From contig JBBBDQ010000403.1 of the NCBI GenBank assembly GCA_037127315.1, positions 894,501 through 958,500 on the forward strand: a DNA stretch of 64,000 bases. Reading direction: 5' to 3'. The notes beneath the pieces were generated by a model. It had not been told where the DNA came from and ran no database searches. It saw only the letters and a program-made list of their open reading frames with translations. Positions within the stretch are counted from its first letter, which is position 1, and every line of letters starts with the position of its first letter. The position numbers and the translations under genes were made by a program. Source of the stretch: Ascarosepion bandense. Its lineage: Eukaryota; Mollusca; Cephalopoda; Sepiida; Sepiidae. Shown here piece after piece: positions 10,280 through 20,050 of this stretch.

Positions 10280-11010
10280 TAATAATCCTATTTAGAGTTG
10301 ATGTCTCTGTCATGTTTCAAAGAACAAAATATAAAAAATACATGAAGCAGGCTGAAGAATTTTGATGCCGCATCATAGCAATTATTATATTTGCTAATTT
10401 TTCTTTTCATTTTTGGTAACGTTTATTAAAGGTTATTTTTTATATCCTAACTACGACTTTACATTGTTATGTTATAAATGACAGCAGTAATTTTGTATTT
10501 TTTTAATTTTATTTATTTATTTATTTATTGTAAATCACGGGAATTATTTTAAAGTAATCTGTGGAAACGTAAGCAGAAATTTACATTTTCAAAATCTATC
10601 TGCTGTGTTTTATATATCTTAGCAGATAATAACTACAAAGAGCGGAAATTTAAGTACACGCGAGGCAAAATTTGTCGCGTTATCGCAAACGTTCTAAAGA
10701 ACACGTGAAAATCAGTTAACAAATATGCTTCAAATGCGTTTAATGCATAAACGTAGATTATTTAAATGTTTCTCAATTTTAATGGCTGCAACCACAAAAT
10801 AAATAAACGTTACTTTATCAAATAAGGATTTGTTACAGACAGAAAACAGGCTGCTCTTGGACGGAGGTTCTCTTTTGGATAGACCAAGCATTCCGACACT
10901 GTGATGGAATCGTAACAAATCATAGTGATATCGTGAGGTATAATAACTAGGATTCTCTTCTGAGGAAGGTTTTGCTGGAGATAATGCTAAAATTCTCAGT
11001 CGTAGTTGCC
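10280..11010. other. No gene recognised
   Basis: AT-rich. The minus-strand 114-codon frame at 10730-11074 starts inside the (AT)n tract and has no recognisable domain, so I treat it as noise. Confidence 0.5.

Positions 11011-11014
<4 letters not shown>

Positions 11015-11064
<50 letters not shown>
11015..11064. repeat. (AT)n microsatellite
   Basis: About 25 uninterrupted AT units immediately left of the fold-back element at 11065-11222. Confidence 0.95.
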
Positions 11065-11067
<3 letters not shown>

Positions 11068-11216
11068 TAAACATATGCTATTAAATATAATTTATTTTCA
11101 ACTGAAATTAAAGCAAAAATACGACGTTTAGAACGGCTCATGATTAAATATAATAGACATTCATTGTCTTTTATATTTAATAGCATATGTTTAGAAAATT
11201 ACTTGCTGCCTCGATA

Positions 11217-11222
<6 letters not shown>
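11065..11222 (+). mobile_element. Fold-back/Penelope-like 3' end, short-arm copy
   Basis: The left end TTCTAAACATATGCTATTAAATATA is the inverse of 11180-11200, so the ends form an approximately 24-bp inverted repeat. The rest (CAACTGAAATTAAAGC, CGACGTTTAGAACGGCTCAT, TAGACATTCATTGTCT, GCTGCCTCGATA) is the unique 3' sequence shared with 41754-42055 and 35963-36336. Flanked on both sides by (AT)n. Class uncertain; see the 41.75-kb copy. Confidence 0.65.
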
Positions 11223-11282
<60 letters not shown>

Positions 11283-11285
11283 ATA
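11223..11285. repeat. (AT)n microsatellite
   Basis: About 30 AT units with one TTT interruption, immediately right of the fold-back element. Confidence 0.95.
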
Positions 11286-11289
11286 AGAT

Positions 11290-12110
11290 AAAAATATAAA
11301 AGAGTGAACATTGAAGTCAACAATCAGGGGCGACAGACTGTTTTATGCTAAGCGCAATCATGTGCTGAGTTTTTCCTCGGCTATTTATATATACGTGTCA
11401 GTGGGGCATTGTAGGTAATCCTTCTAACGGTTATTTTGGCCTGAGTGGCTTGGTTATTTATCTATTTACTTATTTATTTGAGTAAATCTATTTGACTTGC
11501 TATTGGTATATTCTTCTGTTTTCGATGATTAATTCATTTATTTGGATTTGTTATTTATTACTTATTTTATTTTTTATTACTTTTTTATTTTTTTATGATT
11601 TGTTATTATTTATTTATTTATATTATTTTATTTATCATTTATCTATTGTAATGAATGTTATATCGTCGGCGGTTTGTTAATTTCTTTATAATTTGCTTAT
11701 TATTTTTAGATTTCTATTTTTAAGTAACGTAGCAAAAATTTGTTTTCATATCTGCATTTTGATATTAGTTCAGTTCGTTTATTTAGTAGTTTCTTTTGGT
11801 CAGGGAAGGTAATAATAGCTATTTTTTTGCAGAAAGCCACAATAACATTAATATTTTCTCTAAAAATCAAATGCATAATAATTATAAACAGGTACTTAGA
11901 TACATCATAAGTTTATTGTTTATATCACTGCTTGTATCAGCTCCAGCTGATATAGACAAGAAAATTAAATGATATATTACAGAGTTTCAGATTGCTAATC
12001 TCATTGCCAAAATTAACAATTCGCTTGCAAGATCTAAACTATAGAAAACCAATATTATTTAGGAATTTACCTGTTTTTTAAAGAACGGTGTTCTTGATCA
12101 ATTCAAATTC
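11290..12110. other. No gene recognised
   Basis: Strongly AT-rich. 11450-11650 is dominated by TTTATT/TTAT repeats and its open frame is low complexity. Confidence 0.5.
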
Positions 12111-12117
12111 GTCAGTG

Positions 12118-12460
12118 ATTACATTGGATATACTACTACATGTTTAACAGAAGACTCACGTTACATCTCTATAAACATAGCTCCATGAGGTCTCATTTAA
12201 ATACACATGGAGGTCTACTAAACTCTATCCGTAACAGACTCGTTGATAATAAAAATATAATAGCATCACCCGCATGTAAAAAAGATTTAAAAATAAAGGA
12301 AGCATTATTAATAATAAAGACAAAAGCAAATACTCAACAATATCAACGATAAACACGGCCACAATGTGCTCACAGTTTTTGGAGTATAAAATATTTCTAT
12401 GACTCTACATACATGCACAAAACAATTTATATATTCAGTTAAAAGTAAAATAAAATTTAT
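12118..12460 (+). pseudogene. Possible Penelope-like element C-terminus
   Basis: The frame 12140-12352 contains SSMRSHLNTHGG and, near the end, KKDLKIKEALLIIKTKANTQ. An 'LKIxEALxIxxxKPxxN' ending is typical of Penelope-like GIY-YIG proteins. No GIY-YIG core is visible upstream, so this is a fragment at best. Confidence 0.4.
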
Positions 12461-12639
12461 CCTTGACAATGGCTAAAAGTATAGCCGAATGTGCTTGGAA
12501 TAATAAAACATTCGGACGTTTTTATATAATTTATGTTCTGAAACGAAATTTAAAAAGATTATATGAAAATTTACATACGAAACTTAACACCTTGTCTATC
12601 ATTTTTAACGAAACTTTCATAAAACAGGAATTGCTGCTT

Positions 12640-12642
<3 letters not shown>

Positions 12643-12712
<70 letters not shown>
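12643..12712. repeat. (CA)n(TA)n compound microsatellite
   Basis: About 23 CA units run directly into about 11 TA units, immediately outside the Helitron end at 12713. Confidence 0.95.
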
Positions 12713-13382
12713 CAAGCAGTATAGCGTTGCTCGGGTGTAATGAAAGCTTAAAAACTAATCTGTGGTCCTGGTGCTCAGACTCTTTGGACGTTGGCACGAA
12801 AGATTAAAAAGCAATAGTTGTTTCCAGTTAAAGCAAAATCCGTAGACTGAAAGAAAAATGAATGAATGTAAGTCAAATTTTGATTTTCTGGTATCGATAT
12901 TAAATAAATTTTTTCGTTGTAAACTGAATTTTGAAGGCTAAATAAGTCCTCTGAGTAAATGGTATCATGGCTGAGACTAAGAACTACAATTATACCTACT
13001 TAGAGCCAAACCCGAAACAAAAACTAAAATAAAAGGGCTGAAAAATACAGACATACAGGCAGATAAACAGACACACACACAAACATCTTGCCTTTTATAT
13101 ATATATGTATATATTATCGATTTTCTGCACTATTGTAAGAACTGCAACCTTGAAACTTCTGAATATCGTTTCTTTTGTCTTTGCCAATGTATCAAATTTG
13201 ATTAAAATCGGACCACTCCTTCTATAACCCGATTTTTTCGAATATCGATTTTCGATATTTATCGGGCGTACCTCGACACAAAACCTAGCTAAGAACACTC
13301 GCAGACGCTTAAAACTGTATAAATTTTCAAGAAAATCAGTCCAGCCGTTTCGGAGTCTATAGGTAACGGACACTCACACACA

Positions 13383-13433
<51 letters not shown>

Positions 13434-13473
13434 AAACACACACACACAAAGTTCCATTTATAAATAAGTTTAG

Positions 13474-13474
<1 letters not shown>
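12713..13474 (-). mobile_element. Non-autonomous Helitron, copy 3 (damaged 3' hairpin)
   Basis: Colinear with the other three copies. The 5' end (plus GTTTAGA|T at 13474/13475) is intact. At the 3' end CTAG has become CAAG-type and the six bases forming one arm of the GC hairpin are missing (ATAGCGTTGCTCGGG). A (CA)n expansion at 13381-13446 lies near the 5' end. Without the hairpin it could not terminate rolling-circle transposition. Confidence 0.85.
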
Positions 13475-13536
<62 letters not shown>

Positions 13537-13541
13537 ATATA
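13475..13541. repeat. (TA)n(GT)n compound microsatellite
   Basis: Directly follows the Helitron 5' terminus. Confidence 0.95.
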
Positions 13542-13576
13542 TTTGGGTTAAAGAGGTATGACAAAGGGTAAAAAGT

Positions 13577-13620
13577 TTTTTTGTGAGGCGTTTCGTCCTT
13601 TCGGATTTCATCGGACATTT
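13577..13620 (-). ncRNA. Decayed hammerhead ribozyme motif of Penelope-like element
   Basis: Minus strand: CCGATGA (expected CTGATGA), then ATCC-GAAA-GGA as stem II with a GNRA loop, then CGAAACGCC. The core U4 is changed to C and stem I is weak, so it is probably inactive. It sits at the 3' end of the GIY-YIG relic, where Penelope-like hammerheads are expected. Confidence 0.5.
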
Positions 13621-14130
13621 GTTTATGTTGGTGCGATGACATTTTAAATTAAATCTTTGTAGATTTTTTATTTCTTCTTTTTTTATTTCTTTTGTGTGTG
13701 TGTGTGTGTGTGTGTTTTAAAATCTAGACGATTTTATTTAGAGACGTTTTCTTTTTCCTTTCATCACCTTTGTTATTAAATATGTCACATTGTGATAACA
13801 AAAGAACTTTACAAAAGTAAAAAACACAAGAATATAGACGCAAATTTACTGTAAAACTTTTTAAACATTAAAAGTGAATTGTTTTCTCTTTTAATTAGAA
13901 TAGCATTTTTTATATCACAATTGCGGTCAGTCTCATTATGGTGAGCAACTAATACATTTGATGTGTTGTTTTGTAAAATATCCTTTTGTGTGCATATATT
14001 ATATTATTCAAACTCTTGAGGTTTCGCCAATGTATTCTTTCTGTCAATAATAAGAGGTAATTGAATAAACTCCTCCTTCAAATTTTAGCTTATTGTTTTA
14101 TTTTGTATTATTAAGTCTATTATTGTGCAT
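13577..14130 (-). pseudogene. Penelope-like element: GIY-YIG endonuclease relic and 3' end
   Basis: On the minus strand, 14100-13870 translates with two frameshifts into GGVYSI, KEYIGETSRV, then HKKDILQNNTSNVLVAHHNE and CDIKNAILIKRE. This matches the GIY-YIG nuclease of Penelope-like retroelements: VYSI plus YIGETSR, the catalytic Arg in TSR, and the 'H' block. Downstream on the same strand lies the hammerhead-like motif at 13577-13620, as expected for the 3' end. Stops in the YSITSYY region make it inactive. No reverse transcriptase part was found upstream. Confidence 0.75.
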
Positions 14131-14275
14131 TTATTGAAAAAAAAAATTTGACTTTACATAATTTTTTTCAATTGTGAAATACTTAGTGAGTAGAACAAAT
14201 TTTTTTCTTTTCTTATTTTTTCACAAAGACAGAAAATGGAAAATAAAATGAAACTTATACTTAACATCAAAACAG

Positions 14276-14515
14276 AGACAGTTGAAATTTCTATTTCACA
14301 TAATAAGGAAAGAGGGTTTCAGAAATCTGACACTCACAGGACATACTAAAGGCAAGAGGAAGACAGGAAAATAGTGCATAACCCACCTAGAGAGCATGAG
14401 TAAATAGATGACGAGACAAGGTTTAGGAGAGATAAGAAAATATAAGTTTTTTCAGGAGTTAAAAGGGAGAGGAAATTGTGGAGAGCAATGATCGTAGAAG
14501 TATTAGTAATATTAT
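14276..14515 (+). pseudogene. RTE-like LINE C-terminal fragment
   Basis: Translation gives QRQLKFLFHIIRKEGFRNLT, LTGHTKGKRKTGK, CITHLESMSK, MTRQGLGEIRK and, after a frameshift, LWRAMIVEVL. This is the 'RQLxFLGHIxRxEGLExLxLTGxIEGKRxRGRQR' C-terminal block of RTE-like/'endonuclease-reverse transcriptase' LINEs. The same block is at 31300-31560. Confidence 0.75.
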
Positions 14516-15090
14516 TCTTACTTAGGAGCTTTTTTCTTTTCTTTTAATTATTCATTATTACTCTTCTTAATCGCTAATACATGATTTTTTAAACAAGCAA
14601 AGAATTTTACCAGTATTCGGGTTGCTCACTTTTAGGTCAGAATTGGCTCTCAATCTTTTAAAATAGCTGACTTAAATTGTTTTCTGTTTAAGTCTAATAA
14701 AAAGCAAAGAAAGACGCTTCGATGTAGTTACTAACAGAATTGGTAGAAATCTTGAATACAGTAAAAAAGGGTAACGCATTTAGTAACTCTTTTTTGGTTT
14801 AATTTTCCTTCTTAAGCCATATTGACAGCATTGGTGGAGTTGCTGAAAATTTTGTCAAGTTTGAGTACAGTTTATAAAGGCGTGCTTTTAAAAAATCGTG
14901 TATTTGCAGGTGAATAGAATTATTAAATAAAGTATATTTTTAAAATATTTCTTTTTACTCCAATAAAAGCTTTATTTTGTTCAAAATTAATAGAAGCTTT
15001 CTTTATAAATTTCTGTCTTCATCAAATTCTTATTGGTCTTCATTCGTAATTTGTCGCATTATGGGCTGAAATGTTTTATTTAAAGTAACC
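14516..15090. other. No gene recognised
   Basis: AT-rich sequence with no supported feature. Confidence 0.5.
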
Positions 15091-15095
15091 GAGTG

Positions 15096-15490
15096 CCGAG
15101 TTCACTCTTTTCTTATCTTTCACTCTTCTCTCTTTTTTTTTTCTTTTCAATTGGAGTAGATAGACTAAACTATCGCCCGGTTCACACTCCACCCACGTCT
15201 ATTGAACAGGTGAAGAGGATCATCCCTTGTTCCCTGTTTAGGATGTGGTTTCCGGTTTTCTCTTTTCCAATCTTTTCACTCTTTTTTTTTTCTTTTCAAT
15301 TGGAGTAGATAGACTAAACTATCGCCTGTTTCACACTCCACCCTCGTCTATTGAACAGGTGAAGAGGATCATCCCTTGTTCCCTGTTTAGGATGTGGTTT
15401 CCGGTTTTCTCTTTTCCAATCTCTTCACTCTTACGTAGCCCCCTGCACATCAGTGGCATTACCGCCTTGCTCGGAGTGATATGATTTATA
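15096..15490 (+). repeat. Repeat family B with internal tandem duplication
   Basis: Same family as 2095-2390. The 145-bp segment from GGAGTAGATAG through TTTTCACTC is present twice in tandem with a third partial start, before the single tail CCCCCTGCACATCAGTGGC ... TCGGAGTGATATGATT and poly-A. Confidence 0.8.
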
Positions 15491-15765
15491 AAAAAAAAAT
15501 ATCTTACCGATATTGTTTCGTTCACTTCGCAGTGATGCCATTCAAAAGGGAGCGAAACCATTTTTCTCCAGTTAGGGGTTAAATACTAAGGCAGACTTCG
15601 TACTTTTACCTTGAGGTAGCAGCCAGTCTCCGACTTCAAAACCGCCCTGAATAAAGATGAGCTCCTTGAAGATATAGTGTTCTAGGCACCACTGTTGTTA
15701 TGACTGCAATAAATCTCATGGCTTTGATGGTGGTATGGCAGCCATGATGCTGATTTTAAATTATA

Positions 15766-16075
15766 GTATTGTGGTGCATTGGATATCGGCTCGGAACGAG
15801 AAATCGGGGAGCCGAGTTCGAATTCCAATCGAATTCATTGTATTCACTTTCTCGCAAATACCCTTGGGAAAGGTATTAATCCGTCTATTCCTTCCAGTTA
15901 TGGGTTAAATAACAGGACAGATTGGGTTCTGTAGCCTTGGCCGGTAACCAGTCTACCGCAGAAAGCAATGGCAACCTACTGCGGGATAATCTTCTGCCCA
16001 GTCAGTCATGTCCCTTTCGAGACATGATCGCCCAAGCGTGTATCATGTATGGCACTTAACTGTCTGACTAGATGG
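15766..16075 (+). repeat. SINE A (tRNA-derived), full length
   Basis: Colinear with 8158-8462 from TTGTGGTGCATTGGATATCGG to GGCACTTAACTGTCTGACT, including the B box GAGTTCGAATTCC. I could not identify a convincing target-site duplication. Confidence 0.88.
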
Positions 16076-16329
16076 AGTAAAGGGAAAAATATTGTCTTGA
16101 TTTCAAAATTAAGGAAGTTTTTCAAACACAGGTGTCATTGTAACATGTGAGTAACAGGTGAGTCATTAGTTTCCTAAATAATAATATAAATTAACGTTTC
16201 ATTCAGTTTCTATTTTTATTTTATTTTTTAAATTAAACTATATATTTCGTTTTAAAGTTACTTCAGCTCTGTACTTTTAACGTCTCCGACTGAGCTGAAA
16301 TTTTATTCATTTATTATTTACTCATTTTT

Positions 16330-16690
16330 GCTTATCTTCTAATAGGAGTAGATAGGTTCGTCTATCGTCCGGTTCACACTCCTCCCAGACTTTTGAAAAG
16401 GAGTAGAGGTTTATTTGTTTCTTGCTTAGGATTGGGTTTCTCGTTCCTTTTTACTTCAACTCTATATTTCTAAAATCACCTCCTGAACTCTGAAATTTTA
16501 TTTTTTTTAATTTTTTACCCACAAAAGGAGTAGATAGGTTAATCTATCGTCTAGTTCAAATACTTCCTGCTATTAAGAACAAGAGTAGATTTTTATCCTT
16601 TGTTTCTTGGGTTTCCAATTGAGTTCTGAAATGTTATTCACTAATTAACCCTCTACCTTGAGTGGCTCTTGGACCTAGGCAAAAATTTGC
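16330..16690 (+). repeat. Two diverged family B heads in tandem
   Basis: GGAGTAGATAGGTTCGTCTA with CGGTTCACACTCCTCCC at 16345-16390, and a second more decayed head at 16527-16570. Both lack the usual tail; the 3' edge near 16650 has CCCTCTACCTTGAGTGGCTC, a tail seen in the LINE at 43830-43860. Confidence 0.6.
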
Positions 16691-16779
16691 AAAAACGGTT
16701 AGTTTAAACGGGAAATGGTGTTTAACAAACCAACAAATTCTGGAGTTTCAGGATTTATATATGTGTTATAAATTAAGCA

Positions 16780-17150
16780 ATCAAAAATTATTAGTGCTTC
16801 ACGCCGACATTGTTTTAATGTAAACGCAACTTCTACATTAGTTGCTTCTTTTCTCGCACTTCCCGCCTGTGGAATTCCCTTCCGTTTATTTGCTTTCCCG
16901 ACAGCTACAATCTCCAAGAATTTAAATGTAAGGTCAATAGTCATCTTCTATCTCACTAACCTGCATCCTCTCTCTCATGCTCCTTTCTCCGTCCACTCCA
17001 CCCTCATCAGTATTCTCATCCTTCTCTTACCCACTTCATGACACCCCCTATAACCTGTCACTCTTTCTCATAACTTTCCTCCTATGTAACCCCTGCGCAC
17101 CAGTGGCAGTAAACTGCCTTGCTTGGGGTGATATGATTATAAAAGAAAAA
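16780..17150 (+). pseudogene. CR1/Jockey-like LINE 3' end
   Basis: Translates to SFFSRTSRLWNSLPFICFPD and YNLQEFKCKVNSHLLSH with a frameshift, followed by a pyrimidine-rich 3'UTR and the tail ACTGCCTTGCTTGGGGTGA then an A-rich end. Same 3'UTR family as 52255-52605 and 56928-57475 (minus). Confidence 0.8.
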
Positions 17151-17216
17151 AACATCTGTAAAACTATGTAAAAAATCTTTGTCCACTAACTTCATTCATT
17201 CATATTGTTTGTGTGT

Positions 17217-17230
17217 TTATGCGTGTATTA

Positions 17231-17288
<58 letters not shown>
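17217..17288. repeat. (GT)n microsatellite
   Basis: About 30 GT units with two TATGTG interruptions. Confidence 0.95.
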
Positions 17289-17466
17289 TCTTTCTCATCT
17301 TGTAAGATAAAAACGTTTCATTGGATATCGTTTTTCCTAACTACGCACAGAAGTATACATTTTGCTATTAAAGCAACCAATTTCATTGCCCTCTCAGAGG
17401 AGAATCATTTCATTGGCTGTTGTCAGTAAGGCTTTGTTCCAGTTGAACGGAGCGTGGCCACCCTCC

Positions 17467-17568
17467 TATAAATACCGTGTGCACTCCTACTAGGGCCTCC
17501 ATCAGTCGGCCCAAAAGTGATGAAGTGAACTTTTACTAGCAGCCAAGGAGTCGCTTAGTAAAGTTAAA
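17467..17568 (+). promoter_or_regulatory. Candidate TATA promoter with short first exon
   Basis: TATAAATA at 17467-17474 lies in a locally GC-richer block (GAACGGAGCGTGGCCACCC upstream). An initiator-like TCAGTC at 17502-17507 is 35-37 bases downstream, and a consensus-like 5' splice site AAA|GTAAGT follows with the junction after 17568. There is no ORF, so this would be a 5'UTR exon. It is not part of any repeat seen elsewhere in the window. Speculative. Confidence 0.25.
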
Positions 17569-17702
17569 GTAAGTCAATGCATTTTTCTATTTACTTTTAC
17601 TCACACACACGCACACACACATGTATATGTGTGCGTGTAAAAATTTACGATAGAGTATATTTTTAAAAGTACGATATGAATGAAAAAAACTAAAGGAAAA
17701 AA

Positions 17703-17798
17703 CTTATCTTAGCCGACGCATATCGTTCTCTGATATACATTATCAAGGTAAATGATAAAGTACTCCAGAGGACGAAACGAGTCGGCTAAGGTAAGTTT
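17703..17798. repeat. Imperfect 96-bp palindrome with hammerhead-like halves
   Basis: CTTATCTTAGCCGAC at the left pairs with GTCGGCTAAGGTAAG at the right, and weaker complementarity continues to the centre (TCTCTGATATA against CCAGAGGA). Each half reads inward-to-outward as a Penelope-like terminal phrase (AGAGGACGAAACGAGTCGG on plus, AGAGAACGATATGCGTCGG on minus). The CTGATGA core is degenerate on both strands. A poly-T tract (17797-17819) follows. Confidence 0.5.
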
Positions 17799-17819
17799 TT
17801 TTTTTTTTTTTTTTTTTTT

Positions 17820-18265
17820 GTCTTTATTCGTTTATTAGGTTCTGTCAAATCGCTAATAGTTTCAGAGAAGGTAATTTAATTCATACTCCTATTTTCTCTT
17901 ACCTTTCTTTTTTTTATATCTACTTTCTTATTTAAGATAGTTGTAAAAACGACTTAAATTTTAAACACATACATTTTCTTCTTTTCAAATCACACTTTCA
18001 TTCTCTTTCTCTTTTATTGAATTGAAATCAGAGTCGCTTAGATTATTATTTTTGTGTCCGAGCAAAATAACCATCTAAAATAAATAAATAAATAAAAATC
18101 TACACTGCAGTTCGGTTTTTACGGATAATTTGTAGAAAATTGAACCCGGTAAAAAAATCGAATCATTTCATAGGTATCAATTAATATACGTATTTATTTT
18201 AATTTGGTAATTTAATATTTCTTGTTTTAATCCCTTATCTATGCTTTTTCGTTTGTTATATCTAT
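17820..18265. other. No gene recognised
   Basis: AT-rich sequence leading into the tetranucleotide field. Confidence 0.5.
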
Positions 18266-18274
18266 CTGCGTTTA

Positions 18275-18278
18275 TTCA

Positions 18279-18316
<38 letters not shown>

Positions 18317-18326
18317 AGTATATTCA

Positions 18327-18380
<54 letters not shown>

Positions 18381-18390
18381 AGTATATTCA

Positions 18391-18424
<34 letters not shown>

Positions 18425-18436
18425 AGTATATTCATG

Positions 18437-18468
<32 letters not shown>

Positions 18469-18478
18469 AGTATATTCA

Positions 18479-18524
<46 letters not shown>

Positions 18525-18609
18525 AGTATATTCATATCTATCTATCTATCTATCTAAGTATATTCATATCTATCTATCTATCTATCTATCTATCTGTCTG
18601 GGTGTTTCA

Positions 18610-18651
<42 letters not shown>

Positions 18652-18698
18652 GGGTATGTTCCTTTCTGTCTGTCTGTCTGTCTGTCTGGGTATGTTTA

Positions 18699-18736
<38 letters not shown>

Positions 18737-18833
18737 CGTCCTTGTTCCTTGTCTATCTATCTATCTATCTGTCTGTCTGTCTAAGTATGTATGTATGTCT
18801 GTCTGTCTGTCTGTCTGTCTGTCTAGGTATGTT

Positions 18834-18873
<40 letters not shown>

Positions 18874-18947
18874 GGTATGTTCATGTCTATTTATCTATCT
18901 ATCTAAGTATGTATCTATTTATCTATCTATCTATCTAAGTATATTCA

Positions 18948-18993
<46 letters not shown>

Positions 18994-19114
18994 AGTATAT
19001 TTATCTATCTATCTATCTATCTATCTATTTATGAGTTTATTTTCATTCATCTATCTATCTATCTATGAGTTTATTTACTAATTATCTATCTATCTATCTA
19101 TGAGTTTATTTATA

Positions 19115-19154
<40 letters not shown>

Positions 19155-19164
19155 CTTATTTTTA

Positions 19165-19209
<45 letters not shown>

Positions 19210-19222
19210 GAGTTTATTTATA

Positions 19223-19277
<55 letters not shown>
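18275..19277. repeat. 1-kb (TATC)n / (TCTG)n tetranucleotide field with ordered spacers
   Basis: Blocks of (CTAT)n separated at short intervals by the near-constant spacer CTAAGTATATTCATAT (about seven times between 18314 and 18570), then a (TCTG)n zone at 18592-18870 with GGTATGTTC-type spacers, then (CTAT)n again with TATGAGTTTATTTATAATTA spacers. The open frames with CLSV or YLSI repeats are artefacts of the tetranucleotide. Confidence 0.95.
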
Positions 19278-19319
19278 CGGTTTATATCTTTAATTTTGCG
19301 CATGTGGGTTGCTTGCTTT

Positions 19320-20050
19320 TCATTTTGTCGATTGTACTGGCACCGTCTGTGAGAAAAAGAGCACCATAATGCAATCCACTACCCCGGTAATTTGGAAAAA
19401 GCATGCTGTACTATCTGGCATTCGCGCCGGAAGCTTAATACGAACATTTCAGGGTGTTTGGGTGTCAATTTGGGGACAGTGCAGAAGATTCGGAAAGAGA
19501 TTAATCCAATGGTGATTATGAAGGTAGGCAAACTCAGAAAACTTACTGTAATCGTTCTGATAAAAAAAGAACTAGCCTACTGAATTTTATTGGTGATGGC
19601 CTCAGACTCAACACAAAGGCCTACATCAAGTGCTTTAAGGAGGTAGTGCTACCCAGAATTTAGAGGTTGGATGCTGGAAGACCCTATGTCTGAAAACAAG
19701 ACTCCTCACCATGCTAAACAGAAGCAGGAGAACCCATGATTGTGAGACAATTTCTTCGACCACATGACCCTTTATATCTGGCCACTTAACTCCCCAGACT
19801 GCACCCCCCCTTGATTTATGTGAGGGGCGCAGTTGAGCGAGAGATCAACAAAACGTCTTGTAACACCAAAGATAAACTGAAAGAAATGATTATGGCAAGG
19901 AGACTGTCCAGAAGATTTGCAGGAGATTCCGAAATCGTCTGGAGACTGTGGTTGAGGACAATGACGATTTCAAAATATTTTTATGAAAGTTTGGTAAATA
20001 TATATGTTAAAACAAGGTGTCGGTGCTATTTTCATTGTTGCGTAATTTAG
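19320..20050 (+). pseudogene. Tc1/mariner-superfamily transposase pseudogene
   Basis: Frameshifted translation: an N-terminal HTH-like part (19309-19583: RAGSLIRTFQGVWVSIWGQ, VQKIRKEINPM), a decayed middle, then FFDHMTLYIWP, NSPDCTPP, IYVRGAVEREINKTSCNTKD and RRFRNRLETVVEDNDDF. This matches the 'DxWPPNSPDxNPLDYxVWGxVERxxN' region, whose SPD-x-N-P block carries the third catalytic acid. The 5' part adjoins the tetranucleotide field. Frameshifts make it inactive and no terminal repeats were identified. Confidence 0.75.

Noticed and set aside
10940..10990. Hammerhead at CTGAGGAAGG
   Set aside because: The region lacks GAA in the right place and gives no stem I.
18602..18938. Cys/Leu/Ser-rich open frames (CLSVCLSV)
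   Set aside because: Pure translation of TCTG/TATC microsatellite.
18275..19277. CRISPR array
   Set aside because: Regular spacers are themselves near-identical and the blocks are tetranucleotide repeats. The genome is eukaryotic.
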